In this document: piece after piece, positions 36,447 through 45,663 of the stretch
Layout of the letters: each line of letters starts with the position of its first letter
Position numbering within the stretch: position 1 is the first letter of the stretch
Source: Polaribacter filamentus
GTDB taxonomy: Bacteria > Bacteroidota > Bacteroidia > Flavobacteriales > Flavobacteriaceae
Assembly: GCF_002943715.1 (NCBI RefSeq)
Contig: NZ_MQUA01000004.1
Span: forward strand, 248,001 to 312,000
Length of the DNA stretch: 64,000 bases
Direction of reading: 5' to 3'
The notes under the pieces: model-generated
What the model was told of the DNA's origin: nothing
Database searches by the model: none
Seen by the model: the letters and a program-made list of their open reading frames with translations, nothing else
Translations under genes and position numbers: made by a program

Positions 36447-37418
36447 ATGAAATATTACATTATTGCGGGAGAAGCTTCTGGAGATTTACATGGTGCTAAT
36501 TTAATGAAAGAATTGTACAAAGAAGATGTACAAGCAGATATTCGCTTTTGGGGCGGAGATTTAATGCAAAATGTTGGCGGAACTTTAGTAAGTCACTATA
36601 AAGAAAGAGCCTTTATGGGCTTTTTTGAAGTGTTAAAAAACCTCTCAAAAGTGTTGGGTTTTATGAAATTTTGTAAAAAAGATATTGCGCAATTTAAACC
36701 AGATATACTTATTTTTATAGATAATTCTGGTTTTAATTTACGTATTGCAAAATGGGCAAAACAGCAAGGTTTTAGAACGAATTATTATATTTCTCCGCAA
36801 GTTTGGGCAAGCAGAGCAAGTAGGGTTCAAGATATTAAAAGAGATGTCGATAAAATGTTTGTGATTCTTCCTTTTGAAAAAGAATTTTATAAAAAATACG
36901 ATTATGAAGTTTCGTTTGTGGGTCATCCTTTAATTGACGCTATTGCTGATAGAAATCAAGTTGATATTCATAAATTTAGAATAGAACACAATTTAGGAAC
37001 CAAACCAATAATAGCACTATTACCAGGAAGTAGAAAACAGGAAATTACAAAAATGCTTGCGGTAATGTTGTCTTTGGTTGGTGACTTTTCTGAATATGAA
37101 TTTGTAATTGCAGGTGCACCAAGCCAGGATTTTTCTTTTTATCAGCAAATAATTGGTGATAGAAAAGTGTGTTTTATCAACAATAAAACCTACGATTTAT
37201 TAAGTATTTCATTTGCGGCTTTAGTAGCTTCAGGAACTGCAACTTTAGAAACAGCCTTGTTTAAAGTGCCGCAAGTAGTTTGTTATAAAGGTGGTACAAT
37301 TTCGTATCAAATTGCTAAAAGAATTATCACTTTAAAATTTATTTCTTTGGTAAATTTAATCATGGATAAAGAAGTTGTGACAGAATTAATACAAAATAAT
37401 TTTAAAAAAGAAAATTAG
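36447..37418 (+). CDS. lpxB: Lipid-A-disaccharide synthase LpxB, C-terminus cut by a frameshift
   Basis: A glycosyltransferase that joins UDP-2,3-diacylglucosamine and lipid X in lipid A synthesis at the inner membrane. The N-terminal YYIIAGEASGDLHGANLMKE, then FWGGDLMQNVGGTLV, QFKPDILIFIDNSGFNLRIA, ISPQVWASRASRVQDIK, FVGHPLIDAI, IALLPGSRKQEITKMLAVML and ASGTATLETALFKVPQVVCY are typical LpxB motifs. The frame stops at 37418 after 323 residues; relatives have about 370. The missing end is present in the -1 frame up to 37558. One added A in the run at 37411-37414 restores it. Because lipid A enzymes are usually needed, sequencing error or recoding is more likely than loss. Confidence 0.85.
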   Translation: MKYYIIAGEASGDLHGANLMKELYKEDVQADIRFWGGDLMQNVGGTLVSHYKERAFMGFFEVLKNLSKVLGFMKFCKKDIAQFKPDILIFIDNSGFNLRIAKWAKQQGFRTNYYISPQVWASRASRVQDIKRDVDKMFVILPFEKEFYKKYDYEVSFVGHPLIDAIADRNQVDIHKFRIEHNLGTKPIIALLPGSRKQEITKMLAVMLSLVGDFSEYEFVIAGAPSQDFSFYQQIIGDRKVCFINNKTYDLLSISFAALVASGTATLETALFKVPQVVCYKGGTISYQIAKRIITLKFISLVNLIMDKEVVTELIQNNFKKEN

Positions 37419-37558
37419 TAGTAGCATTGCGAAAAATTTTAGATTCTAAGAATCGAGAAAAATTATTTTTAGAATATTTTGAATTAGAGAAAATTTTAGG
37501 AGGTAAAGGAGCATCAAAAAAAGTAGCAAAATCTATATACGAACGCATTAAAAATTAA
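37415..37558 (+). other. Displaced C-terminal codons of lpxB
   Basis: In the frame one base away from the main lpxB frame this stretch reads LVVALRKILDSKNREK, then FLEYFELEKILGGKGASKKV and a stop after YERIKN. ILGGKGASxKVA is a common LpxB C-terminal pattern. The codons are uninterrupted up to TAA 37556-37558. Confidence 0.75.
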
Positions 37559-37564
37559 ATTTAA

Positions 37565-38044
37565 ATGAAAAAAATAAGCTTTACCTGTTGGGTATTCTTG
37601 TTGATACTGAGTTCTTGCGGAACTGTAAGTTCGTTAATTATAGATCCAAGTAAAGAAATTTCAGTAAAGGATAAAGTTGTTTACAATGCCTTGCAATTTG
37701 AAGGTGTAAAATATAGAAGAGGGGGCGTTACTACGGATGGTTTTGATTGTTCAGGTCTTGTTTATAGGTCTTTTAGTATAGAAAATGTTCTATTGCCAAG
37801 ACAGTCAATGTATATGGCAAATAAAGGGGTTGCAATTGCATTAGACCAAGTTAAAAAAGGCGATTTATTATTTTTTATTACGGGTAGAAAAAGTAAAAAC
37901 ATTAATCATGTTGGCCTAATAGTTTCTGTAGAAGCGAATGAAATAAATTTTATACACTCCACAAATGGCAGAGGAGTTGTTATTTCTAGTTTGTCAGAAA
38001 AATACTGGAAAAACGCTTTTTTAAAAGCTACAAAAGTTTTATAG
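37565..38044 (+). CDS. NlpC/P60 family lipoprotein (C40 peptidase)
   Basis: The 159-residue protein has a lipobox (LILSSC, Cys18) and one NlpC/P60 domain. Its motifs are LQFEGVKYRRGG, then FDCSGLVYRSF with the catalytic cysteine, LPRQSMYMANKG, VKKGDLLFFITGR and NHVGLIVSVEANEINFIHST with the catalytic histidine. It should cleave peptidoglycan stem-peptide bonds in the periplasm, anchored to a membrane. It starts 6 bp after the displaced lpxB end and precedes comEC, so it may be in the lpxB transcript or have its own promoter. Confidence 0.88.
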   Translation: MKKISFTCWVFLLILSSCGTVSSLIIDPSKEISVKDKVVYNALQFEGVKYRRGGVTTDGFDCSGLVYRSFSIENVLLPRQSMYMANKGVAIALDQVKKGDLLFFITGRKSKNINHVGLIVSVEANEINFIHSTNGRGVVISSLSEKYWKNAFLKATKVL

Positions 38045-38055
38045 TATTTTAAAAA

Positions 38056-38063
38056 TATTTTTG
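38056..38063 (+). promoter_or_regulatory. -7 element (TATTTTTG) upstream of comEC
   Basis: TATTTTTG fits TAnnTTTG and lies 15 bp before the comEC ATG, just after the previous stop. The short leader is typical for Bacteroidota promoters. Confidence 0.5.
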
Positions 38064-38078
38064 TAACTTTAGTTCGCT

Positions 38079-40100
38079 ATGAAAAGGTTACTTAATTATT
38101 TACCCTTACACTTTGTTGGATTTCTTATTTTAGGAATTTACACGCAATTTTTTCACCAATTTTGGCAATTTGGTTTCCTAAAATTATTCTTTTTAATTGC
38201 TTCGATTTCTTTATTTTTGCGGATTGTGAGGCATAAGAAAATAGTAACATTGCTGTCCTTTATTTTGTTCTTTTTTATTGGTGTCTCTGCTACTTATTTT
38301 GACAATGATTCAAATTATAGCAGCTATTATCAGAATCATTTAAAAGAAACTTCTGCTCTAATTTTAAAGATTGATAAAGTTTTAAAATCGGGTTATTATC
38401 ATGATAAATATGAGGTTAAAATCATACAAATTGATGCCGTAAAAACTATAGGAAAAGTATTATTAAATGTGGCAAAAGACAGCTCAACAACAGCCTTAAA
38501 AGTTGATGAGTTATTCGTCGTGAATTCAAGTTTTCAAACGTTAAATCCGTCGTTAAATCCGCATCAATTTAACTACAAAAACTATCTAGAAAGACAAGGG
38601 ATTTATCAACAGTTATTTTTGGAAAATCAGCAATTTAAAAGAATAGGTTTTCAAGGTTTTTCTTTGTTGGGGATTTCAGAAAAATTTAGGGATAGAATCC
38701 AAGAGTCACTTGAAAAATTTAATTTTAAAGCGGATGAATTAGCAGTTATAAATGCATTGCTGTTAGGACAAAGACAAGATATTTCTAAAGAACTAATTGC
38801 AGATTACACAAGAGCAGGAGCCATACATATTTTAGCAGTTTCGGGTTTGCATGTGGGTATCATTTTGCTCATTTTATCATGGATTTTTAAACCTTTAGAA
38901 AGACTAAAAAAAGGAAAATTTATCAAAACAATTTTAGTGGTTTTATTTCTTTGGATGTTTGCCTTTATAGCGGGACTTTCTGCATCTGTGGTTCGAGCAG
39001 TAACAATGTTTACTTTTTTGGCAGTTGGTTTGGCTTTTCAAAGAAAAAATGTGATTGAGTTTTCATTGATTTCTTCCATGTTTTTCTTGTTAGTTTTAAA
39101 GCCTATGTTTTTGTTTGATGTTGGTTTTCAACTAAGTTATTTAGCTGTTTTTGGTATTATTTGGATACAACCAAGATTGTATAAAGGTTACAAACCAAGG
39201 TTTAAAATAGTTGATAAATTTTGGCAATTAATTACGGTTTCTTTTGCCGCTCAAGTTGGTGTTTTACCGCTTAGTTTATTTTATTTTCATCAGTTTCCAA
39301 GTTTGTTTTGGTTGTCTAATTTGATAATCATTCCTTTTTTAGGAGCGATTTTAATTGGTGGAATTTTAATTATTTTCTTTTCGTTAATTGGTTTTTTACC
39401 TCAGTTTTTAGGAACGTTTTACGGATTTGTAATTTCATTAATGAACAACTTTGTAGGATGGATTTCTAAACAAGAACAGTTTTTATGGAAAGAGATTTCT
39501 ATGTCTTTCTTTTTGATGGTTTCGTGCTATATTTTTGTGATTTTTGCTGCGCGTTTTTTAATTGATAAATCGGCTAGAAAGTTGATCTATTTTTTAATTT
39601 CAATACTAATTATACAAAGCGTTCTAGTGTTTGAAACACATCAAAAGAAAATAAAGAAGGAGTTTATTGTTTTTCATAAAAGTAGAAATTCTGTAATCGG
39701 AATTAGAACAGGACAAAAGCTATTAGTGCATCATGATTTAGATAGTTTGGGTATTCAAAAATCAAACTTTATAACTTCCTATAGAATTGGAGAAAATGTA
39801 GATCAAGCTTTTAATATGAATATCCCCTCCTTTTTTGAATTTGAAAAACAGCAAATTTTAGTCATTGATAGCATAGGAATTTATCAACTTAAAGGCTTGA
39901 AAAACCCAATTGTTATTTTGCAATATTCACCTAAAATAAATTTAGAAAGATTGATTAAAATAATCAATCCTAAACAAATTATTGCAGACGGTAATAATTA
40001 TAAAACTTTTGTAAATAGGTGGAAAGTTATCTGTGAAAATGAAAAAACTCCATTTTATTACACAGGTATAAATGGAGCATTTGTATATGACAAAGAATAA
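38079..40100 (+). CDS. ComEC/Rec2 family DNA-uptake protein
   Basis: A 673-residue polytopic membrane protein. The N-terminal segment has two or three hydrophobic helices and an OB-like soluble region (about 90-190, ending NPHQFNYKNYLERQGIYQQLF). The ComEC competence domain follows with ALLLGQRQDISKELIADYTR, AGAIHILAVSGLHVGIILLI and FAFIAGLSASVVRAVTMFTF, then the membrane core to about residue 500. The metallo-beta-lactamase-like C-terminal domain found in Bacillus ComEC is not recognisable, which is normal for the shorter Bacteroidota form. It probably forms the inner-membrane channel for single-stranded DNA in natural transformation. The gene converges with the thioredoxin-like gene. Confidence 0.88.
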   Translation: MKRLLNYLPLHFVGFLILGIYTQFFHQFWQFGFLKLFFLIASISLFLRIVRHKKIVTLLSFILFFFIGVSATYFDNDSNYSSYYQNHLKETSALILKIDKVLKSGYYHDKYEVKIIQIDAVKTIGKVLLNVAKDSSTTALKVDELFVVNSSFQTLNPSLNPHQFNYKNYLERQGIYQQLFLENQQFKRIGFQGFSLLGISEKFRDRIQESLEKFNFKADELAVINALLLGQRQDISKELIADYTRAGAIHILAVSGLHVGIILLILSWIFKPLERLKKGKFIKTILVVLFLWMFAFIAGLSASVVRAVTMFTFLAVGLAFQRKNVIEFSLISSMFFLLVLKPMFLFDVGFQLSYLAVFGIIWIQPRLYKGYKPRFKIVDKFWQLITVSFAAQVGVLPLSLFYFHQFPSLFWLSNLIIIPFLGAILIGGILIIFFSLIGFLPQFLGTFYGFVISLMNNFVGWISKQEQFLWKEISMSFFLMVSCYIFVIFAARFLIDKSARKLIYFLISILIIQSVLVFETHQKKIKKEFIVFHKSRNSVIGIRTGQKLLVHHDLDSLGIQKSNFITSYRIGENVDQAFNMNIPSFFEFEKQQILVIDSIGIYQLKGLKNPIVILQYSPKINLERLIKIINPKQIIADGNNYKTFVNRWKVICENEKTPFYYTGINGAFVYDKE

Positions 40101-40105
40101 AAATA

Positions 40106-40651
40106 TTAACTTTTAAATTTGGGTATAAAAGCTTTTTTATATTCATTAAATTTTTCTTGACTTGTAAACTGGATGTGTTTGTCGTCTAAGAGCATTTTAA
40201 GATAAAACTCAAGTTGCTGTGGTTTATAAAAACCTTTTAGAGGAAGTACAAAATTGCCTTGTTCATCTAAAAAGGCAATTGTAGGATAGGCATTTATTCC
40301 CATAAAGTTCGCAAATTCATGAGAACTATTTCTTTTGTTTGCCTTCGTTTCATCGTAGTTAGGATTACCATAAGAATCTTCTTTATAATTGACGGTTTCA
40401 TTTCCTTCTCCATTAAATTTCACTGCATAATAATGTTCATTAACATACGTTGCAACATCTTGGTTTTGAAAAGTTTCTTTGTCTAAAAGTTTACAAGGTC
40501 CGCACCAATTTGTATACACATCCATCATTATTTTTTTAGGATTTTCTTTCTGAAGTTCTAAAGCTTTATTTAAAGAAAGCCATTTTATTTCTTGTGATGT
40601 CGCTTTTAAACTAAACGCTAAAATGGTTAAAAGTAAAATTATTTTATTCAT
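40106..40651 (-). CDS. Periplasmic thioredoxin-fold protein
   Basis: The 181 residues start with a signal peptide (to about KATSQ, residue 20). A thioredoxin fold follows with the redox motif WCGPC in MMDVYTNWCGPCKLLDKETF, and NAYPTIAFLDEQGNFVLPLK with the cis-proline. The insert VKFNGEGNETVNYKEDSYGN before the second half is typical of the DUF255-like thioredoxins. It is expected to be a periplasmic disulfide reductase or chaperone. It converges with comEC, leaving only 5 bp between stops. Confidence 0.8.
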   Translation of the reverse strand: MNKIILLLTILAFSLKATSQEIKWLSLNKALELQKENPKKIMMDVYTNWCGPCKLLDKETFQNQDVATYVNEHYYAVKFNGEGNETVNYKEDSYGNPNYDETKANKRNSSHEFANFMGINAYPTIAFLDEQGNFVLPLKGFYKPQQLEFYLKMLLDDKHIQFTSQEKFNEYKKAFIPKFKS

Positions 40652-40716
40652 GGGTATGATTTCTCAAATTAGTTGCTAAATTTACAATAAAAAGATTTTC
40701 TTAAAGATTTTTAAAA

Positions 40717-40753
40717 TCAGAAAAACCTCACAAATTTTTGTTTATGAGGTTTT
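40717..40753 (-). terminator. Terminator after the peptide transporter
   Basis: AAAACCTCA and TGAGGTTTT form a 9-bp stem with extra A-T pairs inside the loop. On the minus strand a T5 run follows. It lies 14-50 bp after the POT gene stop. Confidence 0.65.
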
Positions 40754-40766
40754 GATTGATGTTTTT

Positions 40767-42275
40767 TTAGTGTACGTTACCTAGTAGTTTCTTCATTAAT
40801 GGAGAAAATAATAATACGATTGCGCCAGCTCCAATTGCATATAAAGCAATTAAGTGAAAGCCATCTGTATAGATTTCTAATGTATCTAAAGGATTAATAA
40901 CGCGTCCTTCTATATTTTCTACAGCCAATTGTTCAGAAATAAAACCTACAATTTGAAAAGCAAAAGCAGATGATAGAAACCAAACTCCCATCATAAAAGC
41001 TACAATATTTTTTGGTGATAAATCTGTAATTTTAGATAATCCAACAGGAGACATAAATAACTCCCCAATAGAAATAATAAAATACATTGCAAATAAATAG
41101 TAGAAAGGAACCATTCCGTTTTCATTTGCGCTTGCACCACTTATAGATAGAATGTAGAAACTTGCACCGGCTAAAAGTAATCCTAAACCAAATTTATAAG
41201 GAGTTCTTGGGTTCATTTTCTTTTTAGATAAATAACCCCATAAAAGTGAAATAGGAATTGCTAAAATGATAATGAACATTGAATTTAATCCGTTTGTTTG
41301 ACTAGCGCTCATAATACCATCTAGATCAACATTTCTTGACGCAAATAAAGTAATTACACTACCGGACAATTCATGAAAACCCCAGAAAAGTGTCATGAAA
41401 AAGGTAATTAAAACCGCCATAAATAACTTTTTTCGAGCTTCATTGGTTTTTAAATTATAAATAATATACCCAAGATATACTAAAACAGCTACACCTATAA
41501 ATTTAAAAATTCCACTAACATAATTATGTTTCCATGAAGCCAATAACCAAGCTATTCCAGGAGCACATAAAAATGCAATAATTGGAATTAGTGTTTTTTG
41601 AGGAATACCTATTATTTTTTTCTCATAAACTTCTTTACTTGGTGGCATTCCTTTGTCACCAAAAACATTAGTTTTTATTCCTCTCCAAAATACAATCAGT
41701 CCAGTTAACATTCCCACTCCTGCCAATCCAAACCCATAATGATACCCATATTTAAGAGCTAATAGTCCACACAAAAATGGCGCAACCATACCTCCAATAT
41801 TAATTCCCATATAGAAAATAGTAAAACCAGAATCTTTTCTAACATCTCCTTCTTTATATAAAGCCCCAACAAAAGTCGAGATATTTGGTTTAAAAAAGCC
41901 ATTACCAACTACAATTAAAGCCAATGCTAAAAAGAACGCAATATCATTTTCTACAGCTAAAATAAAATGACCTAAAGCCATTAAAATTCCACCTAAAAAA
42001 ATTGAAGCTCTCATTCCTAGTATTTTATCAGAAATTTGCCCACCAATTACGGTTGAAGCATACACTAAAGAACCATAAGATGCATAAACTACCGCAGATG
42101 CAGTATCTCGCTCAACAATGGCATTAAATATTTTTTCTACCATGTAAAGCATTAATAATGCTCTCATACCATAGAAACTAAAACGTTCCCAAAGTTCTGC
42201 AAAGAACAAATAAAATAATCCTTTTGGATGACCGAACAATTGTTGTTCTTCTGTTGAAATAATTGATTTTGACAT
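40767..42275 (-). CDS. Proton-dependent oligopeptide transporter (POT/PTR, MFS)
   Basis: A 502-residue protein with about twelve to fourteen membrane segments. The N-terminal FFAELWERFSFYGMRALLML carries the E-x-x-E-R-F-x-Y-Y-like proton-coupling motif of POT carriers. GGQISDKILGMRASIFLGGI and GNGFFKPNISTFVGALYKEG (the PTR2 signature region with the FYMGINIGG motif next to it) follow. It imports di- and tripeptides with protons across the inner membrane. It sits alone between a thioredoxin-like gene and an SPFH lipoprotein. Confidence 0.9.
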   Translation of the reverse strand: MSKSIISTEEQQLFGHPKGLFYLFFAELWERFSFYGMRALLMLYMVEKIFNAIVERDTASAVVYASYGSLVYASTVIGGQISDKILGMRASIFLGGILMALGHFILAVENDIAFFLALALIVVGNGFFKPNISTFVGALYKEGDVRKDSGFTIFYMGINIGGMVAPFLCGLLALKYGYHYGFGLAGVGMLTGLIVFWRGIKTNVFGDKGMPPSKEVYEKKIIGIPQKTLIPIIAFLCAPGIAWLLASWKHNYVSGIFKFIGVAVLVYLGYIIYNLKTNEARKKLFMAVLITFFMTLFWGFHELSGSVITLFASRNVDLDGIMSASQTNGLNSMFIIILAIPISLLWGYLSKKKMNPRTPYKFGLGLLLAGASFYILSISGASANENGMVPFYYLFAMYFIISIGELFMSPVGLSKITDLSPKNIVAFMMGVWFLSSAFAFQIVGFISEQLAVENIEGRVINPLDTLEIYTDGFHLIALYAIGAGAIVLLFSPLMKKLLGNVH

Positions 42276-42665
42276 ATATGTATCCTTTATTTTTGGTTAT
42301 TAGTGTTCATTAAATATTTGTTACTAAAATTAGTCTTTTTTAAAAACAAATTCAAAAGCGTATTCCTTCCTTTTATCATCCTAGTATTTTTATTTAGAAT
42401 ACTAAATAGGTCAAATTTTTTCAAGAATAATTTCTTTTAATTTTTTATTCTGTGAAGTTAAAGTTGATATAATTTATAAAAAAGTATACTTGTTATTAAA
42501 ACTAAAAATTGGTTCACTTAGATATTGAATTATTAAAACTTTGCCAAGTTTACGGAAAAATTTATGAAAAACAGCTTTAAAAATTGGATTCTATTGCAGC
42601 CTTAGGGTAGTTAATTCATTTATTTTTTTGAGATGAAACAAGTAAAGCTGATTCCATCAATAAAA
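42276..42665. other. AT-rich intergenic region upstream of the peptide transporter
   Basis: No open frame of note, RNA gene or repeat was recognised. It should contain the promoter of the minus-strand peptide transporter. Confidence 0.4.
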
Positions 42666-42698
42666 AAATCTCGATAAATTATTAATTTATCGAGATTT
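42666..42698 (-). terminator. Terminator of the SPFH lipoprotein gene
   Basis: A perfect 15-bp stem (AAATCTCGATAAATT, 3-nt loop, complement) is followed on the minus strand by a T-run. It begins 36 bp after the stop codon at 42735. Confidence 0.85.
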
Positions 42699-42734
42699 AA
42701 CTGCACTGATTAAAGCTTATTTCTTATTAGAATC

Positions 42735-43532
42735 CTATTTTTTTGATTCTGAATCATTAGAGTCTCCAACAATTAAGGGCGTTTTACCATCTGTAATTAT
42801 AACTTTTGCATTTGCAGATCTTGCTAATTCTCTAAAAGCTTCAATTGCTTTGATTCTTATAATTTCGCTTGTTAAACCTTCCGCAATAATAAGTTGCGCA
42901 TCTCTTTCTCCTTTTGCATTTATTATTTTCCTTTGTGCTTCTAATGTTTCCTGATCTAAAACAAAGGTCATTCGCATTGCATCTTGTTCTGCTTGTAATT
43001 TTCTTTCTATAGAACTTGCCAAGCCACTAGGTAATTGAATTCTTTTTAATAAAACAGCTATAAGTTCTATGCCATTTGCTTGTTTTTCAATATTTACCAT
43101 CATCTTGTCTAAGATTTCACTTTCTATTTTTGCCCTCATACCAGAATGCATGTCTTTTGCAAAAAATTGAGCACAAACATCCGAAGCAGCAGATCTAAAG
43201 ACACTTGTAATTACAGATTCGTAGTCTTTTCCTAAATTTTCAAGAACAGAGGCAACTTTATTTGCTTGCAATCTGTAAAGTATAGATATTTCAGAATTTA
43301 CACTCAAACCTTCTTTACTAGGCAAGCTTAAAACTAATTTTATATTACTGGTTTTTGTAGATTCTTTAATTACTCTGCTTACTAAAGGGTTATAAATGAT
43401 GGTGCCTTGGGTTTTAACTTCTTTAGAAAACTTTCCTAAAGTTTGTTTAATTCCTACTTCTCCCGGTCTTACTACTGCGCAACTTGAAAGTATAAATATT
43501 CCTAAAAGTGCTACTAAACTTATATTTTTCAT
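42735..43532 (-). CDS. SPFH/prohibitin-domain lipoprotein
   Basis: The 265 residues begin with a lipoprotein signal (LGIFILSSCAVV, Cys18). They carry a Band-7/prohibitin domain: VRPGEVGIKQTLGKFSKEVK, LPSKEGLSVNSEISILYRLQ, SVFRSAASDVCAQFFAKDMH and a long helical EQDAMRMTFVLDQETLEAQR tail. Prohibitin-type proteins form large ring complexes that organise membranes and guard membrane proteases. Here the lipid anchor replaces the usual N-terminal helix. It is a single-gene unit with its own terminator. Confidence 0.85.
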   Translation of the reverse strand: MKNISLVALLGIFILSSCAVVRPGEVGIKQTLGKFSKEVKTQGTIIYNPLVSRVIKESTKTSNIKLVLSLPSKEGLSVNSEISILYRLQANKVASVLENLGKDYESVITSVFRSAASDVCAQFFAKDMHSGMRAKIESEILDKMMVNIEKQANGIELIAVLLKRIQLPSGLASSIERKLQAEQDAMRMTFVLDQETLEAQRKIINAKGERDAQLIIAEGLTSEIIRIKAIEAFRELARSANAKVIITDGKTPLIVGDSNDSESKK

Positions 43533-43780
43533 GATTTCTATATTTAGATTTACTCAAAGATAAATTATTGAATATGTAAAAAGTGTGGATATATATTAAA
43601 CTTAATTATAATAAACATTAAATATTTTTATTAAAAATGTAATCTTTTTGCAAAAATTAGTAATAAATTAACAGATAATAATTATTTTTTTGTGCAATTT
43701 AGACGGGTAAGATTTTATTTTTAAAAAGCCTGGATCAGAAATCAATAAAATAAATGAAGCCAATTTTTTGAAGATTAACA

Positions 43781-43788
43781 TATCTTTG
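43781..43788 (+). promoter_or_regulatory. -7 element (TATCTTTG) upstream of HMG-CoA reductase
   Basis: TATCTTTG matches TAnnTTTG 24 bp before the start. The same octamer occurs before the diphosphomevalonate decarboxylase and the pseudouridine synthase. A -33 TTG at the proper spacing was not found. Confidence 0.5.
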
Positions 43789-43812
43789 CTTTTCTAAGAA
43801 AAAAGAACATAG

Positions 43813-45546
43813 ATGTCTAAGATTATTTCTGGGTTTTCCAAATTATCAAAAAAAGAAAAAATTGAATGGTTAACTAAAAACTACTTTCATAATCAAACAG
43901 AAACTGTAAATATTATTAAGCAATACTGGAATATTGACACCGATTTACAAGAACTTCACGATGATTTTATAGAAAACACCATTTCTAATTTCTATATGCC
44001 TTATGGTGTTGCGCCTAATTTTGTTATAAATGATCGTGAATATGTAATTCCAATGGTTGTTGAAGAGAGTTCTGTGGTTGCCGCAGCTTCTTTAGTGGCG
44101 AAGTTTTGGAGCACAAGAGGAGGTTTTAAAACAAAAGTGTTTGGTACTAAAAAAATTGGTCAAGTTCATTTTATGTTTGCGGGTGATAAAAAGGATTTAG
44201 AAAATTATTTCAATAAAAATAAAACGGAACTATTTGCTGCGACTGCTTCTATTACTAAAAATATGGAAAAGCGTGGTGGTGGAATTTTAGCCATCAATTT
44301 GATTGATAAAACCGATAAATTGCCTAATTATTATCAATTGCACATCACTTTTGAAACGAAAGATTCGATGGGTGCAAACTTTATAAACTCCTGTTTAGAG
44401 GCGATTGCAAAAAAGTTTGAAAACGAACATATAGAAATTGTGATGAGCATTCTCTCTAATTTCGTTCCAGAATGTTTGGTTAGAGCAGAAGTGAGTTGTA
44501 AGATTGATGAGTTGGGAGGAGAAAACCCGCAGAAATTTGCAGAGAAATTTTACCAAGCAGTAAAAATTGCTGAAATAGAACCTTATAGAGCAGTAACTCA
44601 TAATAAAGGGATTATGAACGGAATTGACGCTGTCGTTCTCGCTACAGGAAATGATTTTAGAGCAATCGAAGCTGGCGCACATGCGTATGCATCAAAATCC
44701 GGACAGTATACAAGTTTATCTCATTGTTCTATAGATAACGGAATTTTTAAATTTTGGATTGAAATCCCGCTAGCTTTAGGAACTGTAGGAGGCTTAACGG
44801 CCTTACATCCAATGGCAAAACTTTCTTTAGAAATGTTGCAAAAACCATCGGCAAGAACGTTGATGCAAATTATAGCCGCCGCAGGTTTAGCGCAGAATTT
44901 TGCAGCTTTAAGAGCGTTAACAACGAAAGGAATTCAGCATGGACACATGAAAATGCACTTACAAAATATTCTAAATCAGTTTGAAGCAAACGAAGCAGAG
45001 AAGGAAATAATTACCGCTTATTTTGATAAAAGAACAGTTTCACATTCTGCTGTAGTAGAAAAATTAAATTCGTTAAGAAAGCCTAAAATTAATTGGATTA
45101 ATTTTTTGGATGAAAATTTAGTTAGAACTCATTTATCAAAATTAAATACAATTTCTGAACCTAATTTTGGTTCGATGAATGCACAACAAATGATCGAACA
45201 TTTAAGTGCAGTAACTCAAATTGCAAATGGTAATTGGGTTGTAAATAGGTTTGTTTCTGATGAAAAGACCGCTCGTAGAAAACCATTTTTAAATACGGAT
45301 GCCGAATTACAAATAGGTTTTAAAGCATCTTTTTTAGAGGAAGAACCAAATGAATTAAAATTTAATTCTATTCAAGAAGCAATTGATGATTTGTTAGGTC
45401 AGGTAGCAATTTTTGTAAAAGTTTTTACTGATGATGATAAAAGAACTGTGGTTCATCCATTTTTTGGAGAGTTAAATTTTGACGATTGGCAAAAGTTTCA
45501 AGTAAAACATTTTACGCATCATTTTAAGCAATTTGGTTTGTTGTAA
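43813..45546 (+). CDS. HMG-CoA reductase (class II) fused to a C-terminal DUF1569-like domain
   Basis: Residues 1 to about 425 are a class II HMG-CoA reductase. The catalytic Glu is in FIENTISNFYMPYGVAPNF, the catalytic Lys in THNKGIMNGIDAV, the Asp in LATGNDFRAIEAGAHAYA and the His in IQHGHMKMH; DSMGANF replaces the common D-A-M-G-x-N. It reduces HMG-CoA to mevalonate in the cytoplasm. Residues about 430-577 form a second domain (GSMNAQQMIEHLSAVTQIAN, VVHPFFGELNFDDWQKFQVK, HFTHHFKQF) that looks like the DinB-superfamily DUF1569 family with its metal-binding histidines. The usual class II enzyme lacks this tail. It is the first mevalonate gene of the window. Confidence 0.88.
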   Translation: MSKIISGFSKLSKKEKIEWLTKNYFHNQTETVNIIKQYWNIDTDLQELHDDFIENTISNFYMPYGVAPNFVINDREYVIPMVVEESSVVAAASLVAKFWSTRGGFKTKVFGTKKIGQVHFMFAGDKKDLENYFNKNKTELFAATASITKNMEKRGGGILAINLIDKTDKLPNYYQLHITFETKDSMGANFINSCLEAIAKKFENEHIEIVMSILSNFVPECLVRAEVSCKIDELGGENPQKFAEKFYQAVKIAEIEPYRAVTHNKGIMNGIDAVVLATGNDFRAIEAGAHAYASKSGQYTSLSHCSIDNGIFKFWIEIPLALGTVGGLTALHPMAKLSLEMLQKPSARTLMQIIAAAGLAQNFAALRALTTKGIQHGHMKMHLQNILNQFEANEAEKEIITAYFDKRTVSHSAVVEKLNSLRKPKINWINFLDENLVRTHLSKLNTISEPNFGSMNAQQMIEHLSAVTQIANGNWVVNRFVSDEKTARRKPFLNTDAELQIGFKASFLEEEPNELKFNSIQEAIDDLLGQVAIFVKVFTDDDKRTVVHPFFGELNFDDWQKFQVKHFTHHFKQFGLL

Positions 45547-45663
45547 TTGGTTAGCAATGGGTTTTAACTTTTATAAAATATTGTATACATTTTGTTTGGA
45601 GTACAAAAAGCAGAATTCCTTTTTTAGCAACAAAAGCGGTCATGGAGAAGGTATAGTTTCATA

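Noticed and set aside
37385..37420. Programmed -1 frameshift in lpxB as the preferred explanation
   Set aside because: The A-tract is not in the phase of a classical X-XXY-YYZ slippery site and no downstream pseudoknot was apparent; similar one-A deficits elsewhere point to base-call errors first.
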